A stretch of 64,000 bases of DNA from Garcia nutans (taxonomy: Eukaryota > Streptophyta > Magnoliopsida > Malpighiales > Euphorbiaceae): the NCBI GenBank assembly GCA_947685225.1, contig CANTUV010000015.1:4836001-4900000 (forward strand). The letters are read 5' to 3'. Below, piece after piece: positions 1 to 11,700 of this stretch. Within the stretch, counting starts at the first letter, position 1. Every line of letters begins with the position of its first letter. The notes below the pieces were generated by a model, which was not told the DNA's origin, did not search any database, and saw only the letters and a program-made list of their open reading frames with translations. The position numbers and the translations under genes are program-made.

Positions 1-255
1 TGAGCTTTAGTCTTTGGGTTAAAAGGCTTAGGTTCCCATAGCAAGTATATACCAAATGGTACGAGGCTATGAGTGGTTATGCCATGCTCGATCTCCGTAC
101 CTTGAGTGAAAGTATGGTATCTCTTACATAACATAACACGGGCAACACGGGCATCCTAACTCACGCACACAATGCAATCTAATATGATGCAATGGATAAT
201 ATCATTATAAGAAAGAATAGAATAATATAAAGACCAACAAAATCAACTTCTCTTA

Positions 256-273
256 TCCCCAATGGAGTCGCCA
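256..273 (-). other. Primer-binding site, tRNA-Arg type
   Basis: On the minus strand this reads TGGCGACTCCATTGGGGA. It resembles the reverse complement of the 3' end of plant tRNA-Arg(ACG) plus CCA as I recall that tRNA, with about two differences. It lies 3 bases inside the LTR edge at 277, the usual place for a minus-strand primer site. Arg priming is typical of the Tat/Ogre branch of gypsy elements. Confidence 0.75.
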
Positions 274-276
274 CTG

Positions 277-2453
277 TGAGCGGAAATTTTTGCCCCCACT
301 CCCGGTGGAATGGTTCTTGCGACTTCGGCATTGTTTAGGCTCGGGATCTTAGAGAACACGGACCTAGGTACAGAGAAAATGGAGTCGCCACCCAGATGGA
401 CCGGAAAAAAGAAAGGGGTGGATGACTCGATTCCTAAGGAATTCCGAACCTCCTAATGGGTTCGGAAAGTTGGGTACGTGTGGGGAAGGTGAGAAATGGC
501 CCAGCACCCCCACGACGCCCGATTCATTGGAACCGGCCTCCTTTACAGGTCTTAATATTATAAAATTCTTATATATAGCAATATTATCCATATTACACAC
601 AATAATTAAAATAAAGCATCGATATATTAAATATCAAAATAATGTCCAAGCAAAATAAATAAATGGACACCCACTGAAAGGTAAAAACATGTCCTTTACA
701 TTGGTTCTAAAATAGAAAAGCAATTTAAATTACATGATATTTAACTAATGAGGTACCCACCAAGTGGAAACATACCTCTTACAACATTTGGAAATCTAAA
801 TAAATTGATAAAAGTAAATAACCATTCATCATAAATAAATTATTCATCAAAGGTATTAAATATCAATAGAAAGTAAACATCCATCCATGATAAACTAAAT
901 AAACCAAGCATTGAACTTAAATAAATTGAAACATATAAAATAAATCAAAGCATAATCAAATATAAATTGAATAAGGCAAATAAAAATTTAAATTAGGGCT
1001 ACTGTTTCTATTTAAGATTCTTTATTTCATGTGTTTAGGGTTTTGGAATTTATGGAATTAGGCTACTGTGAGTTATTAAAGGAATTAAAACAGATTAAGG
1101 TTTTATGTTTTAAAAGGTTGATAAAATTCTTTGATTCACCAAATTAGGGTTTGAGATGTATAATCATGAAATTAGATTTTGGACACTTTAAAAATATTTA
1201 GATTTGTAATTTACAGTTAATGAATTGTTGTTTTGGCTCACCATATTGAATTTTAAGCTTACTGTGTAAAAAATATATTTATATGGTTTTAAAGTTTTAA
1301 AGAATTAGGGTTTATAAAATTTTAGGGTTTAGGTTTTAAGGGAGTTAAGGTCCACTATTTTGAGTTTTGGAGTTGAATTAGGGTTTTAGGATTTTTGAAT
1401 TAGGGTTTCAGACAATGAATTAGTTTTTAGAATTTGGAAAAACAATTGATAATTTTATGAAGTTTTTTGAAAATAAACAAAACGATTTTAAGTTTATAAA
1501 ACCAAAAAAGATATTTTTAGGGCTTTTGGAAAGAAACAGAACTCAATTTAGGATTTTGAAAATTTGGAAAGCAAATTAGGGTTTTGGGGTTTTGAAGAAA
1601 CAAAACTAACAACTTTAAACTTTTTAGAAAATAAAGCAACGAATTAAGATTTTTAAACTTTAGAAAAAGTGAATTGAGGTTCTAGGGTTTTTGAATTAAA
1701 AGAAACAATGGGATGATTTAGCTACTGTGAATAATAGAATTTAGATAAATTGATGCATACCTCCGTTTGTTGGTTCCACAAAAAATTTCTTCTTAGATGA
1801 ACAAAAACAAAGACAAGCTTTGCTACCTTTGATGGATTGAATTGTTTGTTTCTCTCAAAAAAAGAAATCAGGTTGATTCACTGCCTTTCCTACTTAGTTT
1901 CGGTCTAAATTTTTCTCCCAAATCCGATCCAATTTTTTTTATCAATTTCACCTCTAATTTCTTCCTTGATTTTTGTGTTGTTTTTGGTATTATTTATAGA
2001 AGAATTTTATGGTTCATTCCTAGTTATTCACAAAACATAATATTTATTAAGAAAAGAAAACCAAAACCTAATTGTATTAGGTTTCGGAAAATTTGCGTCG
2101 GAAAAATTTCGTTGGCGAAAAAAAACTGCTGCGGAAAAATTGCGCTGGCGAAAAAATACTTCTGCAGAAAAATTGCGCTGGCAAAAAAGCTGCCGCAACT
2201 GGCGGCGGCGGGTGAATTGGCCTGCGGGCCATTTCGCCCGCAGGAAACTCCTACGGGCGAAATGCCCACGGGTCCGCGCTAACTTTCGGCCACGATTTTT
2301 CCGTCGCCGATTTTTTTTATTATTTTTGATTTTTTATTCACTTCACCATTTTTTACTAAAATAAATATTAAAATTAATCAAGATACCATAAAAATTATTT
2401 TGGACTAACTAAAATATATTGGACCGGACTAGCTCAAAAATTAAGGGTTTGCA
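277..2453 (-). repeat. 5' LTR of the Tat-like element (about 2.18 kb)
   Basis: Read on the minus strand the LTR starts TGCAAACCC at 2453 and ends in TCA at 277, next to the primer site. It is related over much of its length to the plus-strand LTR at 56054-58214 (2161 bp), especially in the part nearest the primer site. The middle (about 960-1700) holds many AAACCCTAA-like motifs seen here as TTAGGGTTT. The outer part holds a GC-rich array (2099-2280) that the other copy lacks. The ORF at 1842-2282 crosses these repeats and is not a gene. Confidence 0.75.
2099..2195. repeat. 33-bp tandem repeat, three copies, in the LTR
   Basis: Three units start at 2099, 2132 and 2165. Each begins CGGAAAAATT or a close variant and contains GGCGAAAAAA. 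They lie in the upstream (U3-side) part of the LTR. Just beyond is a perfect 8-bp stem at 2222-2243 (CTGCGGGC, six bases, GCCCGCAG). The GC content contrasts sharply with the AT-rich surroundings. Confidence 0.8.
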
Positions 2454-3000
2454 CATGGGGTACCCCATCATGTGATAACAGATAATGGAGTCTAATTCCA
2501 AGCGAAAACAAGGGCAATTTTTTCAAATTTTGCCATATAACATCATAAATCTTCCCCATATAGACCATAAGCAAATGAAGCTGTAGAAGCTGCAAATAAG
2601 AGCTTAAAGAAGATCTTGGCTAAACTAGTTCAGAATTGTAGAGAATAGGTTGATAAGTTACCTTTTTCTTTATAGGGATACCACGCTTTAGTTAGAACCT
2701 TTACCAGAGCCACCCTATACTCTTTGGTATATGAGTCTGAATCAATTTTGCCTATTGAGATAAAAGTAAAATCATTAAGAGTAATATTGGAAGCAGTGAT
2801 TCCTAAAGTAGAATGGATTAGAGAAAGATATAAGCAATTGGGTTTACTAGATGAAGAAAGGTTTCGAGCCTTGTATCATAATCAAATATATCAAAGAAGG
2901 ATGACTTGAATATTTGATGATAAAGTTAAGCCACATTAAATCCATGAAGGAGACTTGGTCTTAAAGCAACTCAAGCCTGGGACAATTAACCCATAAGGAA
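2454..3000 (+). pseudogene. Decayed gypsy integrase C-terminal fragment
   Basis: Read in plus frames with stops and small shifts, this gives GVPHHVITDNG, then HHKSSPYRP, NEAVEAANKS and RTFTRATLYSLVYESES. The order matches the integrase core and C-terminus of the Tat element at 26351-38330 (ITDNGTHF, HHKSSPYRPQTNGAVEAANKS, LVYGMEAVLPIE, GYQRRMA). The longest open piece is 2724-2909, ending QIYQRRMT. The catalytic Asp of TDNG is kept, but in-frame stops occur at several places. The 5' part was split off by insertion of the LTR at 2453. It is a dead relic of an older Tat element. Confidence 0.8.
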
Positions 3001-3961
3001 TAGCATTATTTGATGCTAGTGGTTAAAAATTTTAATTCTATGAATAGTTTGTAATGTGGATGTTGGCGTTTAACTTAACTTTTTATTTTTTTATGGCTAA
3101 AACTATTAAATATTATTCTATTCTTGAATTTGAAAAAAAAAACAATTTCTAATCTCAGAATCTCCATCTCCATTTGGAACTAGAATTGCTCCATTAGAAT
3201 CGAATATCTGAACTGAACCATACCTATTTTTTCGAAACAACACAATACAAATATTTTATATGTATGATTTGATTATGTTTCTAATGGTTTTAAAATCTCT
3301 GATTTCAATTCAGTTTCAGAGATTTTCAGATTTCCAGACCTAACTGGACCATATTCAGCCCTAGTTCAAGATTATGATTTTCCCCATCGATGTCGTTGAG
3401 AGAAGAAACGATGTTTTTTTTGGTTGAAAAAGAGAGACAAATTGAAGAAGAAACAATACATTTTGATAAAAATTAATACCTCCAACTGAGCCTGCCACAT
3501 TAAATCCACTTTGGCTCAGGGAAATTTCCAACCTGAATTGGGATTGAACTAATGCAAAAATTTAACCTATAGCACCAAAATGATAAGGAAAAAAAAGTCA
3601 TGTTTATATTGAGAAAATTTGTATTTTTAGATATTAAAAAATAGGTTAATTTCTATAATTTTACAATTTCTTTTTATATATTGTTTGTTTGATAGAATTG
3701 GAGAGAAAGAAAAGTAAAAAAAAAATATTTTTCTTAATTTCTATCATTTGGATATCTAATTGAGAAGAAAAATATAATTTTTATAGGGAAACAATTTATC
3801 TTAAATGGTTAAAATAATTTTTTTTTATAAATAGTAAAAAAGGAGAAAAAATATTATATTATATAAAATACTAATTATATTTTTATTTTATTTATTTAAT
3901 AAAAATGATAAAAATAAAATTATAAAAACATATCTTATAAATTTATTTATTTTTTAAAATT
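3001..3961. other. AT-rich stretch without a recognisable gene
   Basis: No supported coding frame is visible. The segment 3130-3370 contains complementary-looking text around GAACTGAACC and GGTCCAGTTAGG, with a TAGGGCTGAATATGGTCC end (minus strand, near 3343-3360). This recalls the ends of small non-autonomous hAT-type elements, but I could not pair two ends. The rest to 3961 is A/T runs that abut the truncated 3' end of the LINE. Confidence 0.5.
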
Positions 3962-6900
3962 ACGGAGAAGAATTTGTTTTGGCGCACTCTAAGAGCATCA
4001 AGAGTAAGCAAGCACTTACTACAAGCCCTCCAAACAAGGTCTTTCACTTTCAGTGGGACATTGAGTTTCTATAACTTCTTCTAAGTTAAAACTGAGGGAG
4101 AATGGGAAGGCTTCACTGATGTTGTAGAAAGGACCCAATCAGCACTTTTCACTGAGTAAAACCCTTGCTTGCTAAAAGCCCAGAACTAATCATCACAAAC
4201 TTGCCTCTAGCTTAAAGGGATTTTAAGGATAAGGTCCACATCTCTTGCATCAAAAACTTGGTGCAGCAACTCTTCAATCCATCCAGGCAATCCAGGAACC
4301 ATTAAATCATTACAAAATGCAGATTATCTTGTGAAACTGAGACTGTACTCATGTAAGGACTATCATTACAAGGAAGCCATGGATCAATCCAGATGTTAAC
4401 CTCATCCCCTAACCCTACATGATGTCTGCAGCCTTTTTGAAGCAATTCTTGTGCCCCTATAAAACTTTTCCAAGTGAAAATAGGATTGAAACCCAACCTT
4501 GACTACAGAAAATTAGTGGAAGGATAATATTTTGCTTTTAAAACTCTTGTCACTAAGGAATTGGGATACTTCAACAGCCTCCATCCTTGCTTCCCAAGCA
4601 TGGCCACATTAAAATAATGCAAATCTATGAAAGCCTAAGCCATCATGCCCTTTTCTCCTGCACAACTTTTCCCAACTCATCCATCTAATGCCCCTTTATC
4701 TCGGTTCCTTACAACCCCACTAAAAACTATTCATTATCCTTTCTAACTCTAGACACAGTAATTGGGGAAGCATGAAAACACTCATTGTGTAGGTAGGCAA
4801 ATCTTGGATCACTGATTTTAGAAGCACCTCTTTACCAGCCCTAAAGAGGAATTTATTCTTCTAGCTCTGCACTCTTTTCCTAACATGCTCTATAATGAAT
4901 TGAAACACCTCCTATTTTCTACACCCCACAAGAGAGGGTAACCCCAAATACCTTCCATGATTTACAATATTAATAACTCCTAATATCCCACACACTTGTT
5001 CAGCTTGACCCACTCCAGTGTTGCTACTAAAAGTAATTGAAGATTTTTGCAAATTCACTCTTTGACCTATTGCAGCACTGTATAGGTCAAAGGACTCCTT
5101 TATAGCCATACTCTCCTCTACAATAGATTGAAAGAAAAAGAAACTGCCATAAGCAAACAACAAATGGGAGATAGAAGGTGCATTACGGGCTATCCGACAA
5201 CCATGGATTATACCCATCCTCTCTTGATGCTTAAGTATGGCCATTAATCCCTCTGCACATAGAATGAATAAATAAGGAGATAAGGGATCCCCTTGCCTCA
5301 ACCCCCGAGTTGGAGAAATTGGACCCAATTCAGTGGCTCCCACCAAAATAGAATATTGAATAAACTCAACACAACTCATCAACAGCTACACCCATTATTC
5401 ATGGAAGCCTAATTTACTCAAAATTCCACACAAATAAGCCCATTCAATTCGATTATATACTTTACTCATGTCCAATTTCAAAGTAACTACTCCCACTTTA
5501 CCTGCTCTCTTAGACTTCAGATGATGGCTAACCTCAAATGCAAGAAGGACATTATCAGTGATCAGATGTCCAGGGACAAATGCACTATGCTCCTCAACTA
5601 TGAGTTCTGGGAGTATGGATTTTAGTCTATTCGCTAAAATCTTTGACATAACTTTATATAATACATTACACAAAGCAATAGGATGCAAATCAGAGATAGA
5701 AACCGGTTTAGGTTTCTTAGGAATTAGAACAAGGTGGGTAAAGTTTAAGGAAGTAGGGAATGCATCTTGATTGAGGAAATTGAGACAAGCAGAAGTCACC
5801 TTTTCACCCACAACCTCTTAATATTTCTGATAAAAGCCTGGATTAAAACCATCTGGCCTAGGCGAGTTTATCAGGGTGCATCGAGAATATTGCTCGCTTA
5901 ACCTCTTCTGGAGTGAACGCTTTAAGCAAATGTTCATTATGTGCACTCATCACCTGTTGTTCAACAAAATGTAAAATCTCCTTATTAAGCTTAGTTAAAG
6001 AGGAAAAAAGCAAACTATAGTAACTATTTATCCCCTGGCCCCATGATTTGAAGACACCCACCTCATCTTGCAACTGTGAAAACTGATTAAACCTTTTCCT
6101 TTGCTTGATTGCCTGATGAAAGAACTGGGTATTTTGGTCCCCTTCTACTAACCAAAATTGTCTAGCCCATTGCCGTACATTATCCTTTTTTGGTTTTAAA
6201 ATTAGCTCCATCTCCTGTTTGGCCTCTGCAACCCGAGAACATGAGACTATATCCTAACCTCTTATTTATAACTGAATCCTTCTGTGACAATCCTCAATCT
6301 GCTTCTTAACACGCTGTTCTTTTTCACTTCCCCATCAGGCTAATGAAGAACCACATTCAGCTATGCGGTGCTCAATATCAAGACCATCAAAAGACTCCCA
6401 CACTTCTTTTATCAAAGGATCGCAACCCGAATCCCTAACCTATGCATTCTTAAATCGAAAATGCTTCCTTCATTGCCTACTGGGAGTCTGAATAAAATTC
6501 AATAGTAGAGCTGACTGGTCAGAAGATGTGACCTCTAAATGATGAATCAATACTCCACCAAACTAGTCAATCCATGATGTAGATGCAAGGCCCTTATCTA
6601 ATCTTTCTTCCACCCAATGATTTGTTCCTCTCCCATGCTCCCAAGTATAACAATGTCCAATAAACTGTAAGTCCAATAACCCATAGTCCTAAATCACCTC
6701 ATTGAAAGCCTTACAAAGAGAGTTAGGATGCCTGGAGCCCCCTCGTTACTCCGAGGGCCACAACAACTCATTAAAATCTCCCAAGATGCACCAAGGTAGT
6801 GCAGATCTATGATGAAGTTGTTTGAGCAACTCCTACGACTTTAATTTACAATTGCGGTTAGAATTTCCATAAAATCCTGTAAAATGCCAGATAAGCCTTC

Positions 6901-7117
6901 CTTCTTGTACAACTTTCACATCTATATGGAAAAGAGAATAGGTCAGTAGACTAATTGAAGAATCATCTTTCCATAAGAGAGCCAACCCTCCCCCATGACC
7001 ACTACGCTCAACAATAAAGCAACCACTAAAACCAAGTTGATTTTGAATTATATTAACACGATCTTGAGTGACCATAATTTCCATTAAGAACACAAAAGTG
7101 GGCCTTTTTTGTGACAC
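3962..7117 (-). pseudogene. LINE ORF2 (endonuclease-reverse transcriptase), broken
   Basis: The endonuclease part (7117-6833) shows RPTFVFLMEIMV and GGGLALLWKDD, as in APE-type endonucleases. The linker (6211-5858) has WLVEGDQNTQFFHQAIKQRK. RT (5811-4912) shows LIPKKPKPVSISDLHPIALC, ILANRLKSILPELI, HSAFVPGHLITDN, LKLDMSKVYNRIEW and GLRQGDPLSPYLFILCAEGL. The motif that should read FADD reads LLFAYGSF, so both catalytic aspartates are gone. The zinc-binding part (4496-4302 and on) has WKSFIGAQELLQKGCRHHVG and WIDPWLPC, ending near LKVKDLVWRACSKCL. Stops and frameshifts are numerous, and the element cannot retrotranspose on its own. Confidence 0.85.
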
Positions 7118-7326
7118 AAGGTCCTTAAGCTCTTGAATTATTCATGGGTTGCCCAGCCTGCGACAATTCCAACTTAAGGAAATCATGATGGAAGGCAGGC
7201 CTGCAAAGCAGAGCCTACCAAAACACAATTTTTGGGTCAGAATTTCTTTCAACATGTGAATTCAACTGCTGATTACCAACTTCCTCAACCCGATGTTGTT
7301 TCACCCCCACTTTGTGCCTTTAGGTT

Positions 7327-8313
7327 TCACAACAGAAGAATTAGAGGGGCCACAACATGAATAGGAAAATTACCACTCTCTTCTTGCCCACTGCCACTAG
7401 CATCGGTTACATTCAGTACAAAATGCATATCACACACAACATTGTTAGTAATACCAGAATCCGAAACATGCGGCAGAAGTGGTCCACATTCTATAACCAT
7501 CCTTGCTCCTACTGACACCCCAATCGTCTCTACCACTCCACCGCTTGTTGGATAATCACGAAGCCATTTTTCTCCCTTATGATTTTCTTGACGGTGACCA
7601 TTGGCTCGAAGCCATGGACCAAAGGCCTCTCAATGGGAACATGATCTTTCTCAAGCAAACTCTCGCAGAAAATGCTCAGAGAGTCCTAAAAGACCACAGG
7701 AAAAAAAACAAAACAGAGGGAGATGATCATACTTGAAATTCACCAAAGACCATGTACCATACAGCAACTTGAATTTCTTTTTATGCTTCAATGGTTGTCG
7801 AACATCAGTAACCACTCTAATGCGCAAAAAATTGCACCAGGTTCCCTTAAGAGTACTTTGATCTGCCTCCAAACACTTTCCAACGTAATCCCCCACTTGT
7901 GCGGCTACCTCCTCAGTCACAAAACCCAAAGGAACATCATAAGCTTGAATCCAAAATTCAACAGTAGAGAGAGCAATATGTGAGGGTTGCTCCACAAATT
8001 TCAACCTATGGGTAATCAAAATATGGTTATCAAAGGTCTATGGGCCACTATTAATAATCCTGCACAAATCCTCTTCATGAAAGAAATGAAATAAGAATAA
8101 ATTCGGACTAACAACTTTTATAATAACACCCTTAACAAGTTTTAATAAAGCGGCTAAAGTATTCTACATGAGATTCACGTTGATATCCTTATCAGTAAGA
8201 AACTTTCCCACCAAACTCCACTTCCAATCTAAAGGAGAAGAAACTGCTCGCAATGAAGATACATCAATACCATGAACTCCCTCATCTTCCAATCAAATAT
8301 TTCTCCACTTGTC
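7327..8313 (-). pseudogene. LINE ORF1-like protein (DUF4283-type), broken
   Basis: The clearest piece (8019-7651) reads THRLKFVEQPSHIALSTVEF, then WIQAYDVPLGFVTEEVAAQV and GDYVGKCLEAD. This is the pattern of the DUF4283 domain that precedes a CCHC knuckle in plant LINE-1 ORF1 proteins. Upstream text (SSPLDWKWSLVGKFLTDK, with stops) extends the domain toward 8313. The 7536-7327 piece is low-complexity tail. Frames change between pieces and stops interrupt the reading, so no protein is expected. ORF1 proteins of this kind bind RNA or nucleic acid. That role is family knowledge, not visible here. Confidence 0.7.
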
Positions 8314-8716
8314 CAACATATTAGAGTCATCCCTTTCCGGTTCAAAAAAGGAAAAGAAAACACATAAGAAAAAACCCTAGGTTAAAAAGACACTTATCAG
8401 ACACGACACGACAAGACAAAAAACTTATGGTGAGACAAGACTCAGAAGCCCAGTCCAAAACTTATCATTATTCAATTTCTTTTCTTTTCTTTTCTACCTT
8501 TTTTTTAACTGTATCCTTTTCTTTTCTACCTATTCCCTTCGTCAAAGTCAATTTCCTTTGTGCAAATTAGTATCCAAACAAAGCAAAGTGCTGTATTGTT
8601 GAAAGTAATTGTGTTTTTTGGTTAGTTTTGTAATTTTGAAGAATTCGGCCAGTTTTATAGTCGGATTAAAAGGTTATCACCGGTGATTTGGAGATCACTC
8701 TCTGTAACCCGACGTC

Positions 8717-11700
8717 ATGAGCAATATCGTTACTAAGGTCGCCGTTATTGGAAGTGGAAGTCAGTACCGCCTAACACGCTCTATGTCTTTATGTGTGTGT
8801 GTGTACAACATGTTTATGTTTCACTGATAGTGTGGAATTTCAGTATCAGGAGCAGTATGCGCGTCAACTCTTGCGAGGAATGGAGTTTCAGTGACAGTCT
8901 TCGAGTCTGCCCGAGGGCCTGGTGGCCGCTTGTCCCATAGAAGGTAATTTAGTGATTAATATTAACAATTACATATGCTTAAAAAATTTAAGTAGATGTA
9001 ATTAACTGAAATTCCTGATAGAGAAATTGCTGAAGATGGGGAAGATCTGTTGTTCGACCATGGTGCTCCATTTTTTAGTGTTAGCAACACTGACGTGTTA
9101 TGGCTTGTTCATGAGTGGGAACTGAAAGGCCTCGTTGCTGAGTGGAATGAGAATTTTGGGTCTTTTGATCGTCTCTCCAAAAAATTTCTTGCCACACAAC
9201 AGGTTTATAATTGTTCATATTATGCTTATTTAGCACTTATTATTATATCAGTGAACTTCTATGTTAGGTGATGCGTAGTACTAGACTTGTACGGATGTAA
9301 TTTACTCAATAGCTTTTGCTGATGCTCAAACTTGGTAACCCATAAAATTAAGTTTCTCTCACTTTTAAAATTGAGTGTTTGAATGGAGAATATTTTGCAA
9401 TTATGTGCTTTGACACTCTTTGGTGACAGGAATTGCCAAAATGAATCATTTTTTCGTCAAGGATTTTTTTCTTACAATAAACTTTTTTGGTTGCCTAAAT
9501 TTATGGAAAAAAATGGTTCTTTTTTCCATCTTAAGCAGACCAAATAAGAAAAATGTTATGGGAGATTAAAATTTTACATTATTTTGATCCATTTCTGTAG
9601 TTTTGGTTGGAGAAGTGCAAAAGCACTTGATTGCAATTTTTTTTCTTTGTTTAGACAGTCAATTGCAATAAGAAAAAAAACGAAGAAAGAGGTTTAGGCA
9701 CTCAAATGTCACAATCGTTTAAAAAAAGGTTGGGGCTTTACCTTCTGTCTCTCACTAATAATTTTTTCTTGATTTCATTTGGATGTGGAGATCAGAGTAA
9801 CCACTAATAGTGAACTTCAAATGCTTTTAAGCAAAAGCCAAAAATCATCATTTCACACTTTAAAGAAGGGGTGGGTGGACGGAGAAAGAGACGGAATTAG
9901 AAATCAAAGGAATATAGAAGTAAAACAAAAATTAAGTAGATTGAAAACTCATTGTTTATTAGATGGCACTTTCCTTGAAACCCAAATCTTTAACAGCACA
10001 AATGCAATTCCTGGTCTATTAGAAGGGAGTTTATTTTATGTTTGGTTAGAAATCTCCAAATAGCTCTAGTGCTCCTTGTTCTATTGCCCCATTTTCATCA
10101 TATTGTTTGTTTAAAGTTGCCATCTTCTCTCTTTTAATGAACATCTTGTCATTGCTAATCGCATATAACATATGCTTTTGTCAATTGCTATTGTAATTAT
10201 TCATTATTATATGTTGAGATGTCCCTTTTTAATTTTTATGCCAACCTTGCACCATTAAAAAGGTGGGCACATATTTCATCTCTAAGATGTCCAATCTCAG
10301 AGGGAAACAATAAAAAGTATTATTTCTATGTAAAAAGGAAGATGGCAGGGGGTTGCCATGATTCATGTGATTACATTCATAATGAAGAGGTTCTCTCTTA
10401 ATTAATGTGGAACTTGTTTTCTAGGTAACGTCTAAGAAATTCTCTCCCTTTTGGACACACTCACTTTCCACTGAAAAAGAATCTTATTTTGGTTTTATTT
10501 TTGAGATACTTAAATATGTTATACTATAGTAACAACAGGGGTCTTAGCAGATTTAGGAAGAAGGGAGGAAGAAGAAGAAGAAGAAGAGAAGGAGAAGAAG
10601 CAGAAGAAGAATAGAGAGAAATAAAGAGAATAGGAGAGAAAATATTAGATATTCATTCATAATGCTTAGATAATCGATACATCCTTATTTAGTAACAATT
10701 CAGCTAAAAGACAAAATAGTAGAGGGTTTTTGCATCCTACTGCCACCACACAATCCATTCTTTCCTGTTAACACAGCAGAGAAGGAAGAATTCTCTATGT
10801 ATATTTGCTCTAAGGTTACAAGGTTACATGAATATATATATACAAGTAAAGACTCTAAAGTGGGGAACAAGCCTCCTATATTTACTCCTAAAAACACTCT
10901 CCTAAAAACACTCCTAATATTAAGGAACCTTGCTTTATTCTGTACCAAATATATCTAACACTCCCCCTCAAGTTAGAGCATATATGTCGAGCATGCCTAA
11001 CTTGTTACAAAAGTAGCTAACCCGAGACCCATTTAAAGCTTTTGTAAAGATGTCACCAAGTTGTTCTCCCGTCTTGACATATTCTGTAGAGATGATGCCT
11101 TGTTGTATCTTTTCTCGGATAAAGTGACAGTCGATCTCAATATGTTTGGTTCGTTCATGAAATACTGGGTTAGAAGCAATATGAATAGCCGCCTTGTTAT
11201 CACACCACAACTTTGCTGAGGATGTTTTGAAACCTATTTCCTCTAGGAGCTGACGAATCCAAATAACTTCACAAGTAGATTGTGCTATAGCACGGTACTC
11301 GGATTCAGCGCTGGAGCGAGACACCACATTTTGTTTCTTGCTTTTCCAAGATACTAGGTTTCCTCCGACAAACACACAATATCCTGTAGTTGACCTTCTA
11401 TCAACTTTCGAACCTGCCCAATCTGCATCAGAGAAACACTCAACATCCAAATGACCATGATTGCTGTAGAGAATGCCTCTCCCAGGAGCACTCTTCAAGT
11501 AACATAAAATTTGTCCCAACGTTTCCCAATGTGCAATAGTTGGAGCAGACATGAATTGACTCATGATACTAACTGAGTAAGCAATATCTGGTCGTGTTAC
11601 AGTAAGATAGTTCAATTTACCAATCAGCCGCCTATACATCTCAGGGTCAGAAAATAATTCCCCATCAGTTGTTAGCTGGACATTAGGTGTCATTGGAGCA

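Larger units (their letters stand above)
1..2453 (-). mobile_element. 5' end of a Tat-like Ty3/gypsy retrotransposon (partial)
   Basis: This is the leader, primer-binding site and 5' LTR of a minus-strand gypsy element whose body lies left of the window. Bases 1-255 match, in reverse complement, the leader after the primer site of the plus-strand element at 56054 (compare about 58236-58490), so the two are one family. The LTR runs from 2453 down to 277, and its outer edge cuts directly into a plus-strand integrase reading frame, which marks an insertion junction. The second LTR and the target duplication lie outside the window, so completeness cannot be judged. Confidence 0.8.
3962..8340 (-). 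mobile_element. Decayed plant L1-type LINE, 3' truncated
   Basis: Minus-strand coding relics appear in LINE order from right to left: an ORF1-like nucleic-acid-binding protein (about 8313-7327), an endonuclease fragment (7117-6833), the linker before RT (6211-5858), reverse transcriptase (5811-4912) and the RT-associated zinc-binding region (4496 to about 3962). Many stops and frameshifts break every part. No LTRs flank it. The zinc-binding region stops abruptly against AT-rich DNA near 3962, so the 3' end is missing. No clear target duplication was found. Its 5' end lies within about 380 bp of the host gene start, in divergent orientation. Confidence 0.85.

Noticed and set aside
960..1700. 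Interstitial telomere array
   Set aside because: TTAGGGTTT words are scattered among unrelated AT-rich text and never in a head-to-tail run, so they are telobox-like motifs and not telomeric DNA.
1842..2282. A 146-codon plus-strand frame
   Set aside because: It lies wholly inside an LTR and spans the 33-bp GC-rich tandem array. The lysine/alanine repeats are a product of that array, with no domain pattern.
9779..10063. A possible extra exon (94 codons) in intron 3
   Set aside because: Exons 3 and 4 join in phase without it, the peptide does not resemble the oxidoreductase family, and its borders lack suitable splice sites in phase.
10219..10401. A 60-codon frame in intron 3 of the host gene
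   Set aside because: It is short, has no motif and lies inside an intron. I see no splice logic joining it to the neighbouring exons.
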